Virus record (IMG/VR): IMGVR_UViG_3300049435_000061
Location: 1-64,000 of that record
Reading direction: 5' to 3' (one strand)
From: a virus
Length of the DNA stretch: 64,000 bases
The translations under genes were made by a program, and so were the position numbers. Each line of letters starts with the position of its first letter. The first letter of the stretch is position 1. The notes below the pieces were generated by a model that made no database searches, was not told where the DNA came from, and saw only the letters and a program-made list of their open reading frames with translations. Below are positions 40,008 to 49,594 of this stretch, in pieces.

Positions 40008-41630
40008 TTAGACGTTGAGCAACCGGAAGGCGTTAGCGTTGACGACGCCAGAGCCCACCCGGTAGTAGGCGAACCAACCACGCTGGCCAGTCGGTCGCCG
40101 GTTCGCACCCACCAGGTGGGGGATGAACTCGACGGCCATGCCGAGACGGTCGGTGATAACGAAGTTCTCGAAATCGCCGAACGCCAGCGCGTAGTTGGTA
40201 CCGGTGACAGAGCCGGTCAGACCGGCCATCGCCTCTGCCTCCAACGCATCGCGACCCAACAGTTGGGGCGGACGGTCGTAGGCCAGCGTGGTCCACAGAC
40301 CGGCACCACCAGCGGTGTCGAACTGGCGAATACGGTTGTAGACCAGGTTGTTGGCGAGCCACGAGGCGTTCTGCCGGAACCGTGCTGGCAGTGAACCTTG
40401 CAGCGCATACACATCCGACAGCGCGAACGTGTTGTCGACGCCTGCCGCGACGACGGTGGAACCACCAGCCGCCACCAGGGCGGTGATGAGTCCGGTCGGC
40501 TCGTTGGTGCCGGAACCAACAATGAGCTTGTTGCCTTCCAGCTCGTCTTTGCCGCCCGCCAACAGCCGTCCAACCTGCTGCGCGACGTTCTGCTCATCCA
40601 TCAAAGCCTCGATGGAGATGGGCACGAAACCGCGAGCCATGTAGTTGGGGATTGCCGGACCGGCGAACGACGGCGAGTCGTCGGAAACTTCCGTCGCCTC
40701 TGGATCGAACGACCACGACACGTTGGCCGAGGACACACCGTTCCACACGTCACCGGTCGCAATGACGGTGCGTGCTTTCTGCCGAATGTCGCTGCGAACA
40801 CCGGAACTGGTGATGATCAGCGTCGGGTCCAGCTGGAAGGGCACAAGGTAACCACCTTGTGCATCCGACAGCGACATGGCACGGAACTCTTCGACCTCCG
40901 AAATTGCCCGCTGCTCATCAGGGGTGATCGAGTGCGACTTGCCGCAGGCCAGCTTGGACCAGGCCCGCAGATACGCAGGCTGCGACGTCACCAGCGCGTG
41001 GCGGGACAGACGGGCATCCTTGGTGTCGTACTCCTCGATGATGTGGGTTGCCGCCTTGCGGATGTTGTCGCTGCAACCCTGCATCCGCTCGATGGCCGCG
41101 AGCGCACGGGAACGGTACTCACCGGCAACAGCTCCCGGCTCGCGCCCGTAGGTGCGCATCTCGTTCATGTTCCACGGGTCCTTGTACCGCCCGTTTTCCA
41201 CGCTGTCGGGTTCCAGAATCGAGTCACGGTCGAAGGTGTCGCCACCGCCGCCGCCCTTCGTGGTTCCCGGCACGATGCGAAGCCCGCGAAGCGACTGATC
41301 CACACCGTCGTCGGCACGCTCGATGCGGGCCAGCGCATGACGCCGTTCCAGCTTCTTGCGGTGCTTGTCGACGGTGTCGAACTCGTCGGTGAGCTGGCGG
41401 AAATACGACTCGTCCTCGTTGGACATCTCGTCCAACTCGGTGAGCCGCGTCAGCTCGGAACGAATGTCGTGCAGCCGATTGACGGCCTGTGAATGGGTCA
41501 GTGTGGGGCCGTCGTCGCGACTGTCATCGTCGTCGGGGGCACCACCCATCACTGGCCAAATGGGTCCGCGCTTGCCGACCCCGATAGCCCGCACCCCGGT
41601 AAACGGGTGCACTGGCAGATCGTTGCTCAT
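40008..41630 (-). CDS. Major capsid protein, HK97 fold
   Basis: 540 aa. A ~200-residue N-terminal region with coiled coil (LTRLTELDEMSNEDESYFRQ) acts as scaffold-like delta domain and precedes the HK97 fold: AMSLSDAQGGYLVPFQLDP, FVPISIEALMDE, LIVGSGTNEPTGLI and the C-terminal FAYYRVGSGVVNANAFRLLN. The unusually long delta region should be cut by the upstream protease. Overlaps the protease gene by 4 nt. Confidence 0.92.
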   Translation of the reverse strand: MSNDLPVHPFTGVRAIGVGKRGPIWPVMGGAPDDDDSRDDGPTLTHSQAVNRLHDIRSELTRLTELDEMSNEDESYFRQLTDEFDTVDKHRKKLERRHALARIERADDGVDQSLRGLRIVPGTTKGGGGGDTFDRDSILEPDSVENGRYKDPWNMNEMRTYGREPGAVAGEYRSRALAAIERMQGCSDNIRKAATHIIEEYDTKDARLSRHALVTSQPAYLRAWSKLACGKSHSITPDEQRAISEVEEFRAMSLSDAQGGYLVPFQLDPTLIITSSGVRSDIRQKARTVIATGDVWNGVSSANVSWSFDPEATEVSDDSPSFAGPAIPNYMARGFVPISIEALMDEQNVAQQVGRLLAGGKDELEGNKLIVGSGTNEPTGLITALVAAGGSTVVAAGVDNTFALSDVYALQGSLPARFRQNASWLANNLVYNRIRQFDTAGGAGLWTTLAYDRPPQLLGRDALEAEAMAGLTGSVTGTNYALAFGDFENFVITDRLGMAVEFIPHLVGANRRPTGQRGWFAYYRVGSGVVNANAFRLLNV

Positions 41631-42841
41631 GTGTTTTCCTTTCTTGGATGTTCGAGCAACACGGCACGTGTACGTTGCATAACCTCCGCAATGTCGGATT
41701 GCGAAAGCTTGTGCTGTGCCGGTTCTTTCGGTTTCGACGGGTGCTCCCCGGCGCGCGACTGGTCAGGGTCACGGGTGGTTTGCGGCGCGTCGTTCTTCGT
41801 CGGTGAGTGCTTTCCGGCAGAACCTTTCGGCTCTGTGGATCGCGGCGCACCGGAAGTTTTTTCGGCAGAATTGGTTTCGTCTGCCTCGTCATCATCTGGA
41901 TCATCGATGCCCATTGCTTCCAGCAAGGCATCTGCGGTGGTCTCGGCAGCAACAAGCAGGTTGAGTGCCTGCGCCACGTCGGGTGGGAGCGTCGCAAAGT
42001 CGACGCCGGAAACCAGTTCGACAGCCTCGTCAAGCGTGGCGTCGAGTGCGCCAGCTAATGCTGCGGCGTCGTCGTCGGCGTCGGTGGCCCTGGTGTCCAA
42101 CTCGCCGCCATCGTCTTTACGCTCAGCTTCGTCGGCGATAAACACCGCACGGGCCAACAGCTTCCGCTGTTGGGGGTCGTTGCGCTTCAGCCGTCCGAGA
42201 TCGATGATCCGGCTGCGCACACCCACCGATGTGTCGACGTAGGCGGGCCAGACAACCGGGCCAATCTCGGGTACCCGCACCTCCTGCAAAGTACGAATCG
42301 GCAGTTCAGCTTCCGGCACATCGCCCGACCATGTTTCGCGCAGGACTTTCATCAACTCTTCGTCATTTTTGATCGTCTTGCCGTCGAACGTCTCCCATTT
42401 TTCCCGCACAACCTCGAAGCGAAACGACATGCCTTTAATCGCTTGGGCCGCTATCGCATCACGCAACGGCTCGATCAACCAGTTGCGGCTCATGTTGGCA
42501 ATCACATGCGCGCCGCCGTCCGGTGCCAACTCGGGATCGACTTCCTCCCTTGCACTTACCAACTCGCCGACCGGTATCGAACCGATCAAAGGGTGACGAC
42601 CGTGGTCGAACTGAACTATCGGCGGGCTTTCCCGAAACGACTTGGTCATCGATCGGTTGGCCAGCTTCTCGCGAAACACACCCTCCCAGGAGTCAATCGT
42701 GGTGAGCCGGTTGAACACTGCGCCGTAGCCGTCCAACGTCCAGCCGTCACCGGTTGCCCCGTCAGCGCTACGCAACTTGAAGGGTGCCTGCCGGACACCG
42801 GCTGCCGGTCGCTCCGCGCGACGTTCAATTGTTGGTGGCAT
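41627..42841 (-). CDS. Prohead protease (HK97 family) with disordered tail
   Basis: 404 aa from ATG 42841 (GGAGG upstream). The catalytic domain lies in residues ~20-220: VFNRLTTIDSWEGVF, VQFDHGRHPLIGS with the catalytic His, and AIKGMSFRFEV with the Ser. The second half is a long acidic/basic low-complexity region, longer than usual for this family; it may act as internal scaffold. Overlaps the portal gene by 17 nt. Confidence 0.88.
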   Translation of the reverse strand: MPPTIERRAERPAAGVRQAPFKLRSADGATGDGWTLDGYGAVFNRLTTIDSWEGVFREKLANRSMTKSFRESPPIVQFDHGRHPLIGSIPVGELVSAREEVDPELAPDGGAHVIANMSRNWLIEPLRDAIAAQAIKGMSFRFEVVREKWETFDGKTIKNDEELMKVLRETWSGDVPEAELPIRTLQEVRVPEIGPVVWPAYVDTSVGVRSRIIDLGRLKRNDPQQRKLLARAVFIADEAERKDDGGELDTRATDADDDAAALAGALDATLDEAVELVSGVDFATLPPDVAQALNLLVAAETTADALLEAMGIDDPDDDEADETNSAEKTSGAPRSTEPKGSAGKHSPTKNDAPQTTRDPDQSRAGEHPSKPKEPAQHKLSQSDIAEVMQRTRAVLLEHPRKENT

Positions 42842-44273
42842 TAGAGTTTCCTCCGTTGTTGTGTGCAGCATCGACCGCCGCGATGGCATCGTCTAACTGT
42901 TTCTGCTGGTCGTTTTTGCTGTTGTCACCGGGCTTGGTCAACTGCACACTGGTTAAACCGGTGTGGCTCAGCAGACGCCAATCTTGTGCGAGCACAGCGT
43001 TGACGATGCTGTCCGGCTCGTATCCGGCTGTGATCAACGTGTTGATGGTTGTGCCTTGAATCTGCTGGATGAGTGCGGCGTCTTTCTCATCTTCGCGCAG
43101 AAACGGCACATTGGTGGCGTCATACCAAAGTCGTTGTGCCGCGTCGGGAAGTTCAAGCACCGACTCTAAACTGCCAGCGGCATTCTGCCACAACGGGTGC
43201 ATGGTGCCATCGGCGAAGCGGCGACGCGCTTGACTGTAGTTTGCATACGTCGCCGCTTCCAGTCCCTCCGAGAACCCCGCGATCACAGGAGGAACGCCTG
43301 CCGCCGCAGCGATGCGGGTCTCGCCACCGCCGCGAACACTTTTGAAGTCAATATCTTTCAGGTTGGTACCGACCGGAACGGGGTCGGCACCGGGTGCGAG
43401 ATGCAATGTCTTGTACGCATTCTCGATGCCCTCGTGCTTGTCTTTGAACAACTCTCGGAACGCCTCAATCGTCTTGAGCTGCGTGCCGCGCTCGTATTTC
43501 ACAATCATGTTGACGGTCGCGCCGTTGTCGAAAAACTTGCGCTGGTGCTTAGTCATCGCCCTGTCGGCAGCAATCTCCATGAGTATCGGTGTCAACCAGG
43601 ACATCCCACGGTAGGTCGCCAATGGATCAGGGTTGGGGTGGAAGTGTGCGACCTCGGTGGTGTCGAGAAACACTGGCTCATATTGCGACCCGTAGCCGCC
43701 TTCGGTGTAGACGAACCCCAGTTTGCGCCACCCGATGCACCCGCCACCAGCCTCACCGACGCCACCCCGGTAGGACCGTTCCGCCAGAACAATGTCAACC
43801 CAGTCGGGTCGTAGGCGTACCAGCTCGTTTGCGTCGGCGTCGTAGGTGATGTAGGCATTTCCGGCCAGGTCGGCATCCAGAATCATGCGGATCAACAAGT
43901 CTTGGGTGGTGGCGTTGGCCCACGGTCGTTGCAGTATCCGCAGCTGAGGATCGTTGGCCCAGATGTCGCTTGGCGCACCGTCAAGCATTCTCTGCCAGGT
44001 GAACCGCACGCTGGAAAACACCGACATGCGCACCAGCTCGCACGCGAAGATGGGGCCGTTCGACTTGTACGCCTGGTTGACATGGCCGACAAACGTCGGG
44101 GCTGGCGGCTCAGTGATGCGCCCGCCCAATGTGGATTGGATTGCGGGTGCGCCCATGTTGAAGCCGTAGGCCATGCCGTTGTAGTAGAAACTGTTCAGCA
44201 GTTCCGCGTAGTCATCGACCGTTTCGATAGACCGCTGTTTCGGGAACACGCGATCCACCCAACGTGGTGCCAC
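42825..44273 (-). CDS. Portal protein
   Basis: 482 aa from GTG 44273. HK97/phage portal features: GNAYITYDADANELVRLRPD, EVAHFHPNPDP, GMSWLTPI, RKFFDNGATVNMIV and VPPVIAGFSEGLEAATYANY. Gln/Asn-rich C-terminus. Forms the dodecameric DNA entry ring. Confidence 0.92.
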   Translation of the reverse strand: MAPRWVDRVFPKQRSIETVDDYAELLNSFYYNGMAYGFNMGAPAIQSTLGGRITEPPAPTFVGHVNQAYKSNGPIFACELVRMSVFSSVRFTWQRMLDGAPSDIWANDPQLRILQRPWANATTQDLLIRMILDADLAGNAYITYDADANELVRLRPDWVDIVLAERSYRGGVGEAGGGCIGWRKLGFVYTEGGYGSQYEPVFLDTTEVAHFHPNPDPLATYRGMSWLTPILMEIAADRAMTKHQRKFFDNGATVNMIVKYERGTQLKTIEAFRELFKDKHEGIENAYKTLHLAPGADPVPVGTNLKDIDFKSVRGGGETRIAAAAGVPPVIAGFSEGLEAATYANYSQARRRFADGTMHPLWQNAAGSLESVLELPDAAQRLWYDATNVPFLREDEKDAALIQQIQGTTINTLITAGYEPDSIVNAVLAQDWRLLSHTGLTSVQLTKPGDNSKNDQQKQLDDAIAAVDAAHNNGGNSNATNN

Positions 44274-44572
44274 TAGCGCTTGACCACCCTGCCGTCGCGC
44301 CGGATCTTGCCGTGATCGTCAACCTCGTAGTGTTGTGGTGTCTTCTGCTCCCAAGGCTTGTCAGCCACCGACACACCGCGACGGCGCATCCGTGGCCTGA
44401 TGGCACGCTCACGCTGCGCCGTACGGTTAGGTACGGTGCGCAGGCCTGCGGTCAACGACCGGTTCGCCACCTCACGGGGCGTCGCCAGTACACCGTCAGG
44501 GTCGAAGTTCTCCGGTATCTCAGCGCCCATCATGTTCTTGCGCAACGTGATTCGGTTGTCTCGAAACCTCAT
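44273..44572 (-). CDS. Basic hypothetical protein between terminase and portal
   Basis: 99 aa, ATG 44572 next to the terminase TAA. Arg-rich centre (RTAQRERAIRPRMRRRG). No family recognised; small basic proteins here could bind DNA during packaging. Its stop shares a base with the portal GTG. Confidence 0.6.
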   Translation of the reverse strand: MRFRDNRITLRKNMMGAEIPENFDPDGVLATPREVANRSLTAGLRTVPNRTAQRERAIRPRMRRRGVSVADKPWEQKTPQHYEVDDHGKIRRDGRVVKR

Positions 44573-46378
44573 TTACATCCACACTCCCCAAACCTCTTGA
44601 TTGTCCGGCTGGTTGGCCAGCGTGCGACCCAAGCCCATGATCAGCGCAACAACGCCGTCGATCTTGTCTCCCGCATTCGCCTTGTCTGGCTTGACGTTTC
44701 CCGCCTCATCCATCGCCACTGCGAAGTTGTCAACCTGCCAACGCAGACACGGGTTGCCGCCGTGACGCACAACCGGGTGAATCGGCGCACCAGTCTTGTC
44801 GAGCCGTGAACCCATCTTGATAAGCCGCTGAGTGTCTTTGGTGGGTGCCGAAATCGACGCATAGCCTTGACGCATGGTCACCATCGGCGCACCGTCGTTG
44901 ACTAAATCGTTCACCAATTCCTGTGCGTGCCAAGGGTCGTAGGCTATTTCCTGCACGTCGAAATCTTCCAAGTCTTGGTCGATTTGAGCTTTGATGAAGT
45001 GATAGTCGGTGACGTTGCCGGGCGTGGTGCGCAGCCAGCCGTTCGGTATCCATTCGGTGGATGCAGCTTTCGCCGTGCGGTCGTCCAGGTTTTCAACGTT
45101 TTCTTCCGGCGTCCAAAACCGCGCCAGTACATCGAACCCGCCGCGATCCTCGTCGGGGAACACCCACACCAGCGCCGTGAGGTCGGAGGTGGAACCCAAG
45201 TCGAGACCGCCGTAGCAGGCTCGGCCTTTCAGCCGCTCGACGTCGACTATCGAGGCGTTGGCGTCCCACTCGTCCACGTCGATGTAGCGGAAAGCCTGCT
45301 TGGTGCGAATACCCAGGTGCAGCCGCAGATACCGGGCGTATTCGACCGGCGACTCTTTGGCTTTCTCCGCTTCACCTTTCAGGTAGCGGATGGTGGGTGA
45401 CACGCCGTAGCCGGGGTTGGCTTTCTTCAATGTGGCCACCGAGAACGGGTTGTCGCCTTTGATCAGCTTGCCGTCCTCGTAGACCGGCTTTTCGGCAGCC
45501 CAGATCACGCCGTAGGTGGTGATGTCTTTGAGCACACCGCTGGCGATCTGCTCGACGCGGTGACGGCGGCGGTCGTATGGGGTGTTGCGTTTACCGGAGT
45601 CGGCGGTGGTGATGAACATGATGAGCGGCTGAGTGCGACTGCCAGTGCCAGTCTCTAGCGCGTCGATCAGCTCCATGTTTTTGTGCAGGTGCAACTCGTC
45701 TATCACCGCACCGTGAATGTCCGCGCCGTGCTGTGCATCACCGGCATTGGCTATCGGCTTGAAGTAGCTTCCCGAGGCGGGGTGGCTGATCTTGTATTTG
45801 TACGGCTTGAGGTAGGCGCGCAGACCGGATTTGATAACCAGCTCGCGCATCGGCTCGAACACGAACGACGCCTGGTCTTTCTGGGTGGCAGCGGCAACCA
45901 CCTGCCCGCCGTGCTCGCCGTCCGCGCCGGTCAGATACAGCGCGATACCACCGGCCAAGGTGGTCTTACCGTTTTTGCGTGGCAGATCAACGTAGAGCAG
46001 CGTTATGACGCGCACCCATTCGCCACTGTCGGGCGATTTGATAACCCAACCGGCCCACGGTGCCAGCACGTAGGCAACCTGCCAGGTGTCGGGCTCGAAC
46101 ACGTGCCCGGCCATGTGACCTTTGGTGTGGCGCAGCTGGCGGAAAGTGTTGATGACTTTCTCGACGCGCGCCGGATCGAACCGGACTTTGCGCGCCTCAG
46201 CGGTTTTCGTGTAGCCCGGTTCGGGTGTCTTGATCAGGGGTGGACATTTCGGCGGCATGTAGCCGTGCGACTCTAGAAAGTCAGCAACTTCCGGTGAGAG
46301 TTTTAACGCATCGAGATCGGCGTTGTCCCAAGCTTTTTCGAGTCGGGTTTTACCCCGAACCGGCGAACGGGTTGTCAT
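44573..46378 (-). CDS. terL: Terminase large subunit
   Basis: 601 aa from ATG 46378. ATPase: Walker A-like PRKNGKTT (133-140), Walker B GAVIDELH (223-230), coupling motif FITTADS. Nuclease: acidic residues in GGLDLGSTSDLTAL and GDKIDGVVALIM at the C-terminus. Packages DNA through the portal. Overlaps the small subunit by 29 nt. Confidence 0.95.
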   Translation of the reverse strand: MTTRSPVRGKTRLEKAWDNADLDALKLSPEVADFLESHGYMPPKCPPLIKTPEPGYTKTAEARKVRFDPARVEKVINTFRQLRHTKGHMAGHVFEPDTWQVAYVLAPWAGWVIKSPDSGEWVRVITLLYVDLPRKNGKTTLAGGIALYLTGADGEHGGQVVAAATQKDQASFVFEPMRELVIKSGLRAYLKPYKYKISHPASGSYFKPIANAGDAQHGADIHGAVIDELHLHKNMELIDALETGTGSRTQPLIMFITTADSGKRNTPYDRRRHRVEQIASGVLKDITTYGVIWAAEKPVYEDGKLIKGDNPFSVATLKKANPGYGVSPTIRYLKGEAEKAKESPVEYARYLRLHLGIRTKQAFRYIDVDEWDANASIVDVERLKGRACYGGLDLGSTSDLTALVWVFPDEDRGGFDVLARFWTPEENVENLDDRTAKAASTEWIPNGWLRTTPGNVTDYHFIKAQIDQDLEDFDVQEIAYDPWHAQELVNDLVNDGAPMVTMRQGYASISAPTKDTQRLIKMGSRLDKTGAPIHPVVRHGGNPCLRWQVDNFAVAMDEAGNVKPDKANAGDKIDGVVALIMGLGRTLANQPDNQEVWGVWM

Positions 46379-46823
46379 TCGGCTCACCCGTACCGGCTGA
46401 CGGGCCAGCAAGTTTCATCTCGGCAGCTGGCGACAAACCGAACTCGGAGCACCACGACCGGAACTCTTTCGAGGCGTTGACCTCAATGCGAACCCAAGGT
46501 GCGATCACGAAACCGTAGTTGGTTTTGCTCACCGACCCGAGACGGTGGCGCTTGTCCACTGCATCACGCCACAGCGCGTACGCCTCACACAACATTTCCA
46601 GTGAGCTGCCGTCCAGCTCTTTGAGCAGGCCGAGGCGCGGCAGCTCGTCAACGATCCGATCCCACAACTCGGATGCGTGCTTGGACAGATGTTCAGGCTT
46701 CTCCGGTGGTATTCGGATGAAAGCTGGCGGCTTCGGGATTTTGCGCCCGCCGCTGTCACGCCCCTCGCTTCGACCTTCAACGAGTTTCAGGTTGGCGTGC
46801 CGGGATTTGCGTCCGGCAGTCAT
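46350..46823 (-). CDS. terS: Terminase small subunit, P27-like
   Basis: 157 aa. MTAGRKSRHANLKLVEGR, PKPPAFI and ASELWDRIVDELPRLGLL are the typical P27-family N-terminal pattern with a helical body. Recognises packaging sites. Start overlaps the stop of the ABC-GNAT gene (ATGA), so packaging and that gene are co-translated. Confidence 0.85.
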   Translation of the reverse strand: MTAGRKSRHANLKLVEGRSEGRDSGGRKIPKPPAFIRIPPEKPEHLSKHASELWDRIVDELPRLGLLKELDGSSLEMLCEAYALWRDAVDKRHRLGSVSKTNYGFVIAPWVRIEVNASKEFRSWCSEFGLSPAAEMKLAGPSAGTGEPNDNPFAGSG

Positions 46824-47914
46824 GGTGTCTCCTTTTTGGGTGGCTGATATTCAAATGATCGAACCAACAGCCGCCGTGCTTGCAGATTACTTTTAGTCAT
46901 CATCGACCGCTTGCCGCTGCTCAACTTTTTCTGCCTGCCGATTTCACGAAACCGGGGCGAACGGGTGTATATACCGATCATGGCGGGATGTGCTGTGGCA
47001 CTGCGGAAGCGGTAGCCCTGCTCAGACACATGCTGTCCAAGCCAATGAGCCAGCCGCGAGGCAATGCCCAACCCCTGGTAGTCGGGCAACACCACGACGC
47101 GGTGGCCGAACTTGATGTCTTTGACTTTCGGGTGTGGGAAGTGGAAGTAACTCACGAACCCGCACAACTCATCATCGACGGTGGCGACGAAACACTTTGC
47201 GGCAGTGTGCAGCTCGGGACTCATATAGTGGTGTCGAGCAAACACCGGCCATATTGTCTTGTCGGCCTCAAAGATTTGGTAGCGCAACCTGGGGCGGGGT
47301 TGAACCGACCTCCAAGTGAACGCCTGATGGGTGACGTCGTACACCCATTCAGGTTGCAACCAGTCGATTACATCGTAATGACAGGTCACAGCAACAAGTT
47401 TTCGTTTCGACCGCCGAATCGCTTTCTGCACACTGTTGGATGCGATGCGCGCCACCTGGCGGTCCACCACGGATGTGAACTCGTCAATGACAATGGTCTC
47501 GTCGTCGCCGGTCTCTGCGATGGCGCGTGCCATATCGGCGCGGAACCGCTCGCCGTTGGATAGCGTGGAGTAGGGCCGCAACCAGGCAGGCACAGTGCCA
47601 AGGCCCACACCAGTCAGCAGCGCCGTAATGTCGTGGATCGAGACATCCTTCGGGTACTGCTCGATGATGGGCCGGTCGGTCCAGTCGAACGACTCAAAAA
47701 CCCGGTCACCCCAGAACTCACGTGCCATCACAGACTTACCGGCACCGGACGCACCGACCACCAGGCCGATCTGCCAGTCCTGCTCCTCGATGGGCAGGTT
47801 GTGCTCCCATGTGGTGGACAACTTCTGGTCCAACGGCAGGTCGAACATGCCCGAGACTTGTTTGACACGCGCGCTTTTCGGCGGGTCATATTCTAGGACG
47901 ATTTCAGTTTTCAT
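46820..47914 (-). CDS. ABC-type ATPase fused to Mom-like GNAT acyltransferase
   Basis: 364 aa from ATG 47914 (ATGA overlap). Residues ~35-205: ABC ATPase with Walker A GASGAGKS (54-61), signature STLSNGERFR (117-126), Walker B IVIDE (141-145), H-loop His179, no membrane partner. Residues ~210-330: GNAT fold with HHYMSPELHTAAKCFVA and the acetyl-CoA loop VVVLPDYQGLGIAS. Resembles Mom, which modifies adenine in phage DNA, in a context already noted computationally for DNA-modification systems (ParB-like plus ABC plus acyltransferase). Probably modifies virion DNA before packaging and protects it from restriction. Confidence 0.8.
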   Translation of the reverse strand: MKTEIVLEYDPPKSARVKQVSGMFDLPLDQKLSTTWEHNLPIEEQDWQIGLVVGASGAGKSVMAREFWGDRVFESFDWTDRPIIEQYPKDVSIHDITALLTGVGLGTVPAWLRPYSTLSNGERFRADMARAIAETGDDETIVIDEFTSVVDRQVARIASNSVQKAIRRSKRKLVAVTCHYDVIDWLQPEWVYDVTHQAFTWRSVQPRPRLRYQIFEADKTIWPVFARHHYMSPELHTAAKCFVATVDDELCGFVSYFHFPHPKVKDIKFGHRVVVLPDYQGLGIASRLAHWLGQHVSEQGYRFRSATAHPAMIGIYTRSPRFREIGRQKKLSSGKRSMMTKSNLQARRLLVRSFEYQPPKKETP

Positions 47915-48126
47915 TGCGACATCCACCACCGCTTGACGTCCGCAAAAAACATCGTACACAACCCGGCGTCCCACTGGGCTTTTAGCAACTCCTCGGCGGC
48001 ATCCAAAACATCTGGCACTTCAGTGTTTTCGGCCAGCCACGTTGCGATCACCCCAAGGTCACGGGTTCGCACTTTAGGAGACTCCACCATCTGGGTCAAA
48101 ACCTCGGCCTGGTCTGCGGCGTTCAC
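47911..48126 (-). CDS. Small acidic protein between ParB-like and ABC-GNAT genes
   Basis: 71 aa from GTG 48126 (GTGA overlap with the ParB-like gene). Helical (EVLTQMVESPKVRTRDLGVI, LDAAEELLKAQWDAG). Coupled on both sides, so probably a partner of the modification proteins. No family recognised. Confidence 0.6.
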   Translation of the reverse strand: MNAADQAEVLTQMVESPKVRTRDLGVIATWLAENTEVPDVLDAAEELLKAQWDAGLCTMFFADVKRWWMSQ

Positions 48127-48767
48127 ATCAAAGCCCTAGTCGTAAAGCCTTCGCCCTCAAGCTGGTCGATCAACGCAACCTGCTGCGCCTCGGTCTCGCA
48201 CTCGACTATCACACCGAACACACGCGACTCAGCGGTGGTGTCAGCATCGCCTTCAATCACATTGTTGCCCAGAAGTTTTTCCAACTCTTCGGTGGTGTAG
48301 CCGGTGCCTTCCAAGTTGGGGATGGACGACAGCAGCTCGCCGAGGATTTCCTCGTCGTATTTGCCTTTGTCACCGATGCGATTGTCGGCGGCGACGATTC
48401 GCGCCGCCTCGACGTCATCCACATCCACCATGTGCACCAACGCGACCTGCCATAACTCAGGGTCCGCCTCAGCCAGTTCACGCAAAGCCATCACCGTGTG
48501 GTTTCCGGCCAACACTTCGTTTGGCCTGCCGGTTTTGCTGCCCCTGTTGACCACGACCGGCTTGTACTGGCTGTTGATCAGCAGGCTTTCCTTCAAGGCT
48601 TCCAGATCGCCTCTGCGCGGGTTCTTGTGGTAGAGCGACAGATCCGACAACGGCAGGCGTGGCGCGGGGGTGGCGAGAAACCTCTGCAAATCCTCGTTGA
48701 CGCCGGTCGGCTGGCTGGCCTCGGCGATCTCGGCGGCGACCTCAGGGTCGAACTTGGCGGCTTTCAT
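48123..48767 (-). CDS. ParB-like (sulfiredoxin-fold) protein
   Basis: 214 aa from ATG 48767. The ParB/Srx core: LPLSDLSLYHKNPRRGDLEA (residues 39-58) and EVLAGNHTVMALREL (84-98), where the GNHT replaces the usual GxHR. No C-terminal ParB HTH; instead an acidic helical region. Phage ParB-like proteins may be nucleases or NTP-dependent enzymes; adjacency to the Mom-like fusion suggests joint action in DNA modification. Confidence 0.8.
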   Translation of the reverse strand: MKAAKFDPEVAAEIAEASQPTGVNEDLQRFLATPAPRLPLSDLSLYHKNPRRGDLEALKESLLINSQYKPVVVNRGSKTGRPNEVLAGNHTVMALRELAEADPELWQVALVHMVDVDDVEAARIVAADNRIGDKGKYDEEILGELLSSIPNLEGTGYTTEELEKLLGNNVIEGDADTTAESRVFGVIVECETEAQQVALIDQLEGEGFTTRALM

Positions 48768-48973
48768 TTGCCCACCAGGTTTTTGGCTATCGACGTGAAG
48801 TAGGCCCGGTAAAAGTCTCGGTCGGTGGCGTAGGTCTGGAATCGTGGATCGGTTGGGACGACTGGCGCATCGTCGGCCAACCAGCGCCGTAGGTTGGCTA
48901 CCGCTGTAGCCATGTGTCGTCGCCATTCGGCGGCATCCTCACCGCTGAACTGGCGTGCCAGGTCTGGCATCAC
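48764..48973 (-). CDS. Hypothetical 68-69-aa protein
   Basis: GTG 48973 or ATG 48970. Helical, Arg/Ala-rich (EWRRHMATAVANLRRWLADD), ending YRAYFTSIAKNLVGK. Overlaps both neighbours by 4 nt, directly before the ParB-like gene. No family recognised. Confidence 0.6.
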   Translation of the reverse strand: MMPDLARQFSGEDAAEWRRHMATAVANLRRWLADDAPVVPTDPRFQTYATDRDFYRAYFTSIAKNLVGK

Positions 48974-49146
48974 TGCCCTCTCTGAGCTGCGAGCACCGAT
49001 TGCAGGGTGATGACAGCCTCATTGGCTCGGTCAACCCCGGCATCGACGTCGCCGCCGTCCTCGATGACAGCCAGCAAATCGTCAACAGCGGCTACCACAT
49101 CGAGTTTGGCGACGTTGAGTGGCAAAGTGACTGTGTTAGTGCACAT
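48970..49146 (-). CDS. Hypothetical 58-aa protein
   Basis: ATG 49146 with AAAGGTAG upstream. Acidic helical protein (LDVVAAVDDLLAVIEDGG). No family recognised. First of a coupled run leading to the ParB-like gene. Confidence 0.55.
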   Translation of the reverse strand: MCTNTVTLPLNVAKLDVVAAVDDLLAVIEDGGDVDAGVDRANEAVITLQSVLAAQRGQ

Positions 49147-49156
49147 TTCACTACCT

Positions 49157-49363
49157 TTACTTCGACTGTGTATAAAGATCAACCAAACCCATCTCATCAA
49201 CGATGCGCTCGGCGCGGTGACGCGACAACGTTGTGCCACCACCTGTGCCATACAGCTCCCTTTTGCAGTACATACACGATGAGCCATAGTCTTGAAGCTG
49301 ATGGGACGCAATGATTCTAGTTATTCGTTCCACCAGCTCGTCGCGCAGCTCAACTTTGTTCAC
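49157..49363 (-). CDS. Small zinc-binding protein, 68 aa
   Basis: GTG 49363. Helical start, then CMYCKRELYGTGGG and SRHRAERI, giving a possible Cys2His2 site. Function unknown. Confidence 0.6.
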   Translation of the reverse strand: MNKVELRDELVERITRIIASHQLQDYGSSCMYCKRELYGTGGGTTLSRHRAERIVDEMGLVDLYTQSK

Positions 49364-49369
49364 GGTCGG

Positions 49370-49594
49370 TCACGGTCCCACCGACGTCCGAGACAACGGC
49401 AGCCATTCGTTGTTGTACACCGTCGTCCAATTAGGTCCGAGCGTAGCGACAGTGTTCTCGAACATCTCTTGGTAGGAATACGATCCTGCGCCGTTCACCA
49501 GCAACCGCCACTGGATGTCCAACACTGTCAGCTGACCAGCACCCGGCTTGGCCTGGCCGAAACAGTTGCGAGCGACCATCGAATGATTGCCCAT
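49370..49594 (-). CDS. Hypothetical 74-aa protein
   Basis: ATG 49594 overlaps the preceding TGA (TGATG). Contains LTVLDIQWRLLVNGAGSYSY and a Trp-rich C-terminus. No family recognised. Confidence 0.55.
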   Translation of the reverse strand: MGNHSMVARNCFGQAKPGAGQLTVLDIQWRLLVNGAGSYSYQEMFENTVATLGPNWTTVYNNEWLPLSRTSVGP

